From: Haliscomenobacter sp.
GTDB lineage: Bacteria > Bacteroidota > Bacteroidia > Chitinophagales > Saprospiraceae
Reading direction: 5' to 3'
DNA: 37,984 bases
NCBI GenBank assembly: GCA_016707205.1
Contig: JADJHZ010000020.1
Coordinates: 1-37,984, forward strand
The notes beneath the pieces were generated by a model, which made no database searches, was not told the DNA's origin, and worked only from the letters and a program-made list of their open reading frames with translations. Of this stretch, positions 33,083-37,984 are shown piece after piece. Made by a program: the position numbers and the translations under genes. Numbering within the stretch: the stretch's first letter is position 1; every line of letters begins with the position of its first letter.

Positions 33083-35389
33083 ATGCGTAAAAGTACGAAA
33101 AATATTACTTCATCGCAATATGGCGATTTTTTCCTGCAGCAAATCCGCGAAATCGGCCTTGCCGGACCCGACGACGAAAGGAATAAAATAAAAGCCCGCA
33201 ACCCCGAAGCAGACCCACCCGCGGGACAGTGGCTTGACATTTCAATTTTTTCCGAAACCCCGCAGGGGGACTTGGAAATAACGTACGCTGACCTTTCGGG
33301 AAATTTATACGCAGCGCAAGACCCCGAGGTTAAAAATCCTAAAACACTGATATACAAGCGCATAAGGTTGGCAAATCCGGATAAACTGGGCAAATACAGG
33401 TCAACCGCGAAAATGGGTACTTTTCCTTTTATTACTCCATATGTCCGCCAACTTTTCGTTAATGGGCAACAATGTGCAACTCTTTTCCTCCAGAAGGTGA
33501 AAAAAAAGCATTCCGATGCAGTGTCGAAAAAATTCCGGTGATCGGCCTGGGGGAATTACACCATCAGAGAAAAAGCCACCGGATCTTTACGCGGAATATT
33601 ATTAATTTCATACACACATCGTCAGGTAAACAAACTGTCATCGCATTTGATGCCGATTGCCCCTAGATATAGAAAAAATCCCCTTCAAGGCGACGACCTG
33701 ACCAAAAGACCGCGCCAATTTTTCAGGGCGATCGCGGCCCTACGGGAAGAATTACAAAAAGTAGATCCTGAAATGATAATCCAATTCTGGCACACTTCAG
33801 CGCCGGAAATTGGCAATCCCAAAGGCCTAGACGACCTAATAAACGCCGCCACAAATGCCACTGAGTTCGAAAATCTCATGGAAGATTTCACCGAATTCAA
33901 ATCCGGTAAAACCAGATATTTTCAAAAATTCAATATCACAAGTTCCCTTGAAAAATTACGGGATCATTTCGCAATTGGGAAGGGGAAAGCCGCCGCCGAA
34001 GCATTTTTCCGCCGCCATGCGGAGCGGATCGGAGATGAGACACCATTTAACCACCTCGGCACTGTTTACCGGTGGGATCCGGAAAAAACCGAACTCGTTT
34101 TAGTCACCCCGAAATGGGCGCAAGATCTCATATGGGTAGGGGATAACTTTTTCCGCCTGGTTGATGTCCCTCGCGCCCACGAATTGGGCGCGGTTGCTAG
34201 TATTAAAGAGATGGTCAATGTAAAGCCGACGACATTAACTGCCCTTTACGGCAAAAATTACCGAAAATTCCTGATCGATCGTTACTACACTGGCTTTGTC
34301 AATATTCCAGGGCATTTTAACTATCAGCAACAGATCGACCGCAACGGGAATATTTTTTATAACAAATATTTTCCGTTTGCCCACCATGACATAAGACAAG
34401 GAAATTGGCCATACATCGAAAAATTACTGCGCCATATTTTCGGCGCCGATCCGCTGCCCGGTGGGATTACGACTTATGACATGGCCTTGGATTATTTCCA
34501 AATACTACTACTTTATCCAACAGAAAGACTACCTGTCTTCGCTGCTTTTTCACCGGAAAACACCACCGGGAAAAGTACACTGGCCAACCTGGTCATTCAA
34601 ATCTTTGGAGACAACGCGGTGTCGGTAAATGCTGCTGAATTCCAAGACAAGTTCAATGATAGCATTTCCAGCCGGTTGCTGGTCATCTGCGATGAAACCC
34701 TTATCGATAATGACGCCGGGATGGACAGGTTAAAAAACCTGGTGACAGCTAAGCAGGTTTTAGTCAACCCCAAGGGATTAGCAAAATACACAATCGACCA
34801 CTTCGCAAAATATTGGATGTTTTCTAACCGGCCAAATATGCTGAAAGTAGTCAAATACGACGAACGCTTCTGGTTCCGAAGAATTAGCGCAATCCCCAAA
34901 GGAGATCAAATACCGGATATGGAGCAACTAATGGCCTCAGAAATCCCGGCTTTCCTACATTTTCTCCGCAACCGGAAATTGGTCACCACAAAAAAGCCGC
35001 CTGTGGTTTGACGTAAGTTTGTACACATCCGCAAATCCCACCTTTGCCGACATGGTGGAAAAAATGAACCTAGAGACGTTCGCCAGCTCCGACACGCTTT
35101 GGAAAGCATTTTCGAGGAATCCGAAGACGATGCAATTTTTCTTTTCGCGGGAAGACGTTAAGACGGAAATTTTTCCGGGAAAATCGACCTGGGAAGGTAA
35201 AAGACATCTTGCAGGATTATTTGGGCCAAAACCATTGGAAAACAGCGCTACAAATACCCCCGCCGAACCCTGATCGCCAAGCGGGAAGACGCCGACAGTG
35301 GATTGGAAGAAACAATGTCCATCCAATGGATCCGCGCGCAAGGTAGACCCTATCAATTTGACAGAAAGTTGTTTGAAAATGGGGGGTGA
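33083..35389 (+). pseudogene. Toprim/DUF5906-type primase-helicase, several frameshifts
   Basis: The pieces join to one protein of about 770 residues. An N-terminal domain (33083-33470) leads into a Toprim-like part: PEGEKKAF, IPVIGLGEL and VIAFDADC (about 33490-33665), which resembles the acidic residues of Toprim proteins. The large middle frame (33647-35011) holds a superfamily 3-like ATPase: Walker A ENTTGKST, Walker B RLLVICDET, then YWMFSNRPNML and FWFRRISAIPK as in DUF5906 helicases. Shifting frames near 35005 gives SRLWFDVSLYTSANPTFADM, and near 35255 gives RYKYPRRTLIAKREDADSG to a TGA at 35387-35389. The breaks are at about 33480, 33663, 35005 and 35255. This would be the replication initiator of the element, acting at the iterons just downstream. 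Confidence 0.8.
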
Positions 35390-35402
35390 CTCAATTTTTA
35401 CA

Positions 35403-35593
35403 GTCCCATTTTGTCCCATTCATTTTTTATACTGAAAATCAATTAATTAACTGGGACAAATGGTGGGACAAACTGGGACAAACCGGGACAAAGTGGGACA
35501 AAATGACCCCCAAAAATACGTTTGTCCCACTTTTTGTCCCACCTTATTTTGTTGATTGTCATTTAGTTACAAAGGTTTTTCGAGTGGGACAAA
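35403..35593. repeat. GGGACAAA iterons, candidate replication origin of the element
   Basis: GGGACAAA occurs at 35453-35460, 35465-35472, 35475-35482, 35485-35492 and 35495-35502 with a 10-12 base period (one helical turn), and again at 35586-35593. The reverse complement TTTGTCCC is at 35410-35417, 35521-35528 and 35533-35540, with a partial copy at 35403-35408. AATTAATTAA at 35441-35450 and AT-rich DNA to 35740 could be the unwinding region. The array starts 14 bases after the primase-helicase. This is the layout of iteron origins, as in phage P4 and iteron plasmids. The array itself is certain; the function is inferred. Confidence 0.85.
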
Positions 35594-35802
35594 ATTTTCA
35601 CAACTCGCACCCTCATTTCAAAGCAAAAAGCAAACCAACAGCACCAGAATAGACCTAAAAACATTTATCAATGTTATCACCGTATATAATTGAAAATCAA
35701 AATTTAAATTTATAACAATCAAATTACATTTAAATAGCGCAGCTTATTCACACCCTGCGCCTGATGGTCATTTCAATTTGACCAGGCTAAATTTTAGGAT
35801 AT
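35594..35802. other. AT-rich gap downstream of the iterons
   Basis: No gene is seen. The stretch is very AT-rich at 35655-35740 (for example AAAATTTAAATTTATAAC), in contrast to the GC-rich genes on its right. It may hold an unwinding element and the promoter for the genes starting at 35833. Confidence 0.5.
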
Positions 35803-35832
35803 ATGCAATACGTCATTAATAAATCGCACGAT

Positions 35833-36087
35833 ATGAAACACAGTATGACCGAAAGCGAGCTGATCGCAACCGGCCTAACCGCCGAACAGCTCGCCAACTT
35901 TAGAAAGTCCGGCATGATCCAAGGCCGCCAGGTCAACGGAAAGTGGACCTACACCCGCCACGAACTCGCTAATTTATTGCAGCATTCGCCCGTCCTGGTC
36001 GGAGCTGGTGAAGGAAAGCCCGAATTCGCTAAGAAGGTGAAACGATTCAATCCCCCCACCGCGCTGCAGTCCGCCGGGGTAAGGTGA
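35833..36087 (+). CDS. Small helix-turn-helix-like protein
   Basis: The protein has 84 residues from the ATG at 35833; an in-frame ATG at 35803 is an alternative. The sequence SELIATGLTAEQLANFRKSG followed by MIQGRQVNGKWTYTRHEL looks like an excisionase or MerR-type winged helix, with a 'G-K-W-x-Y' wing. The tail is basic. It probably regulates or helps excision. The stop overlaps the next GTG (GTGA), which shows an operon. Confidence 0.6.
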   Translation: MKHSMTESELIATGLTAEQLANFRKSGMIQGRQVNGKWTYTRHELANLLQHSPVLVGAGEGKPEFAKKVKRFNPPTALQSAGVR

Positions 36088-36489
36088 AAAGCGCCATCAC
36101 CCCACAGCCCCGCCCATCGGGTAAGACGCCCGACGAGCTGGCCAGCGCCTGGAATATCCCAATCTCCATCCTGCAACGCGCTGCTGCGATGGCTGGCGTA
36201 TTCCCCGCCGACGGGCGCTATCCGCCGGACCAGGTCGCTACCCTCGACAACCTGGTAAACGCGCCGCCAGCAAAGCGCGCGCCAGCCACAGGCCACGCCG
36301 CCAGCTCGCCCCACGCCAGGCGCCGGACGCTTTGCCCGCCAGCTCGCCACGGTCGAACGGATTGAGCAATTAACCGCCGGGCTGCAAACTGCCATCAAAT
36401 CGGAAGGCGCCCGCATCGAAGGCATACGCCAGCGACTGGCCAGCCTGACCGCCCGCATACAATTCATTAACCAATCAAAAATGAACTAA
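36084..36489 (+). pseudogene. Hypothetical DNA-binding-like protein, one frameshift
   Basis: The first frame, from a GTG at 36084, reads TPDELASAWNIPISILQRAA and RYPPDQVATLDNLVNAPPAK, an N-terminal domain like that of the preceding gene. After an indel near 36300-36340, the second frame reads RQLATVERIEQLTAGLQTAI and IEGIRQRLASLTARIQFINQ, a likely coiled coil, to a TAA at 36487-36489. About 135 residues when joined. The family is not known. The next gene begins one base later. Confidence 0.5.
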
Positions 36490-36490
36490 C

Positions 36491-37426
36491 ATGTTGTTAT
36501 ATTCCGAAAACGCCGAGCGCGCCCAACTCGCAGTGGCCACGCTCGCACAGCGGCGCCAGGAGCGCGCCGGATGCCTGAACCGCCTCAAAGAGCTGGTCAC
36601 GCAAATCAGCCCCACCCCACCGAGCTGGGAAGACCTGATCAGTCTTTTACCTACGCCGCCAGCAATTGGCGAGCTGGCAGAATACCATAGTATTCCCCAC
36701 CTGGTCGAGACCCTGGCAGCCAGGCAGGAACGCGCCATCAAAACCCGGCTGCTGGCTTTATACCTGGAAAAGTCCGGAACTTTTTTCCCCTTGGCTGATG
36801 GCCAACACCTGGTGGACGTAATGTCCCACCCCGAAGCGGTTACGGAAGCCTATCAACTTATCCTTAAAATTGATAAGATCGAAGATCCCGTCCGGTATAT
36901 GATCAAAGACAAAAACGGTTTTGCCTTTGCACCGCCTGCGATCAGCGACGAAGAAAGAAGCCATCTACACCCGAGAGCGCCGGTACATCGAACACGAAGC
37001 CACCCGCCAGGCCATCGCCACAGCGGAAGGAATGGCGGAGATCATCAATTTACGGGCAGCTAAGCAAGGCAAGCAACTTACCCCGGCGGACGTGCCGCCG
37101 CCTTTCGAGCTGACGTTGACGCCCTACTTTGAGAGGGATTTCGACAAACAAGATCCGGTTGCCACCCACCCAGGCGGCCTAAGAAATCCGTTCCTCTGGC
37201 GGGTGAACTATGAATACTTTTTCTGCGACCACCCAGGGCGCAACTACCTGGCGCCCGATGAGAAAGATAAGCCATCCCCGGCGCTGCCTACCTCGACGGA
37301 GCTGATATGCCAAGCGCCAGCGCCTGGCGGAAATCGCCAATCAACGCAACCCAGGCCGCCGCCGCGAAACGACCGGCGCCGGTCAAAGCCACGCAAGCAA
37401 ATGGACCTGCAAGCCCAAATTTTAAA
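36491..37426 (+). pseudogene. Hypothetical mobile element protein, two frameshifts
   Basis: The first frame (36491-36950) reads MLLYSENAERAQLAVATLAQ at the start and has a helical region, then ILKIDKIEDPVRYMIKDKNG. A break near 36955 leads into EAIYTRERRYIEHEATRQAI, MAEIINLRAAKQGKQLTP and NPFLWRVNYEYFFCDHPGRN. A second break near 37310 continues as AKRQRLAEIANQRNPGRRRE to a TAA at 37424-37426. About 310 residues when joined. The family is not recognised; no nuclease or ATPase motif was seen. It overlaps the next gene by about 27 bases. Confidence 0.5.
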
Positions 37427-37984
37427 TTACCTCAATAACGCCCCAGCCCCATACTCCGAGGGCGTCGCCATCCTGGAAGCTGTCGGCTGGCCGACGGCAC
37501 CGGCGGATCCATGTCCGCGAAGCCGACCACCGCAAGTTGCGCGAAAAGCTGGAAGGTATTGCCGCGCTGTTGATCAGCAGCCAGGAGCCAGGCAGCAGCA
37601 GCCAGGCCGGAAACGCCAGCGGCGCCCGACGAGCTGGCAGCGCCTCAGAGAGCAAGCCAAAACGCTGCATAAACGCCAGGCATTCGTACACGCCCGGATG
37701 ATCGAGATCAGCAGCCAGGCAGACAGCCCCAAAAAAGGAGCTGCTGTACGAGCTATCCCGCGAAATGATGGAAGAAATTGTCCCGCGCCTGGATGCCATC
37801 TACGACAATATCCGCCACCGGGAGCGCACCGGCGAATGGCTTTACCCGATCACCACCGAAGCGGGCAAGGTCGCCAGCCTGGTCAAAGCCCGAAATACCG
37901 AGCGCACCGCCGCCAGCCGATGGCGCCGCCTGATCCGGCAAAGCGACAGCGACGACGCCAAGCGTATGGAATACGAAAATAAGT
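37400..37984 (+). pseudogene. Hypothetical helical protein, frameshifted, runs off the window
   Basis: It starts at the ATG at 37400 with MDLQAQILNYLNNAPAPYSE and GVAILEAVGWPTA. Breaks follow near 37490, 37640 and 37735, and pieces read READHRKLREKLEGIAALLI, REQAKTLHKRQAFVHARMIE and ELLYELSREMMEEIVPRLDA, then YDNIRHRERTGEWLYPI to the edge. The 'EGVAILEAVG...KLREKLEGI' opening with a long helical middle resembles uncharacterised small proteins of Bacteroidota mobile elements. The break near 37735 lies at a run of six A. No function can be given. Confidence 0.5.

Noticed and set aside
33083..35389. Programmed ribosomal frameshifting to explain the primase-helicase frames
   Set aside because: The breaks are many, spread over unrelated sites, and occur in neighbouring unrelated genes as well; no conserved slippery site with a downstream structure was seen.
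35453..35593. CRISPR array
   Set aside because: Eight-base motifs at 10-12 base spacing in both orientations are iterons, not repeat-spacer units.

Overview
The window looks like a chromosome segment from a Bacteroidota member, most likely of the Saprospiria type. This is inferred from lipoprotein boxes of the form LLLSC and MTFSC, a DUF5777 beta-barrel protein, a CxxxCH haem motif, the near absence of Shine-Dalgarno sites and short tandem or palindromic intergenic repeats. No rRNA or complete tRNA gene was seen, so the assignment rests on protein character only.

Layout. (1) 1-3128: two overlapping genes of a defence cluster, a DUF4420 PD-(D/E)XK protein and an AIPR abortive-infection protein. 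Both are broken by about ten single-base indels, mostly in homopolymers. (2) 3129-17255: an ordinary chromosomal stretch with repeat-rich intergenic DNA, a multi-pass membrane protein, a GH5-like secreted hydrolase with one frameshift, a baeRF-like protein, a GH73 glucosaminidase, an adenylate cyclase-TolB-TPR protein, a CxxxCH lipoprotein, a DUF5777 protein, an OB-fold protein, a GH95-like hydrolase and a GHL10 lipoprotein. (3) 17456-28445: a compact aerobic carbon monoxide dehydrogenase locus, with every gene intact. (4) About 28600 to the window end: the left part of an integrative, probably replicating mobile element. It has a tyrosine recombinase, small accessory proteins (a DUF1874-like protein, a GIY-YIG-like protein and a ribbon-helix-helix protein), a Toprim/DUF5906 primase-helicase, a cluster of GGGACAAA iterons directly behind it, and several unrecognised genes.

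The CO dehydrogenase locus reads as one plus-strand operon: a cysteine-bearing membrane protein, coxM, coxS, coxL, coxG, coxD, a 61-residue protein, coxE, coxF and a mocA-like cytidylyltransferase. It meets a convergent minus-strand pair, an xdhC/coxI paralogue and moeA. CoxL carries the form I signature AYRCSFR at residues 371-377, with the copper-ligand cysteine at 374 and the catalytic Glu at 743, so a true CO-oxidising enzyme with a Mo-S-Cu centre is predicted. CoxM passes electrons through FAD and CoxS through two [2Fe-2S] clusters. CoxD, CoxE and CoxF mature the active site, MoeA and MocA make the cofactor, and CoxG probably tethers the enzyme to the membrane. Two additions are unusual: a copper-type YHS domain at the end of CoxF and the small CxxC/CPFC membrane protein at the operon head. 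Together they suggest a dedicated copper supply route.

The frameshifts are strongly clustered in the two mobile or defence regions, while the 20 kb between 7.6 and 28.4 kb has none. Several are repaired by adding one base to a homopolymer, which points to unpolished long-read sequence in repeated elements at least as much as to real gene decay.
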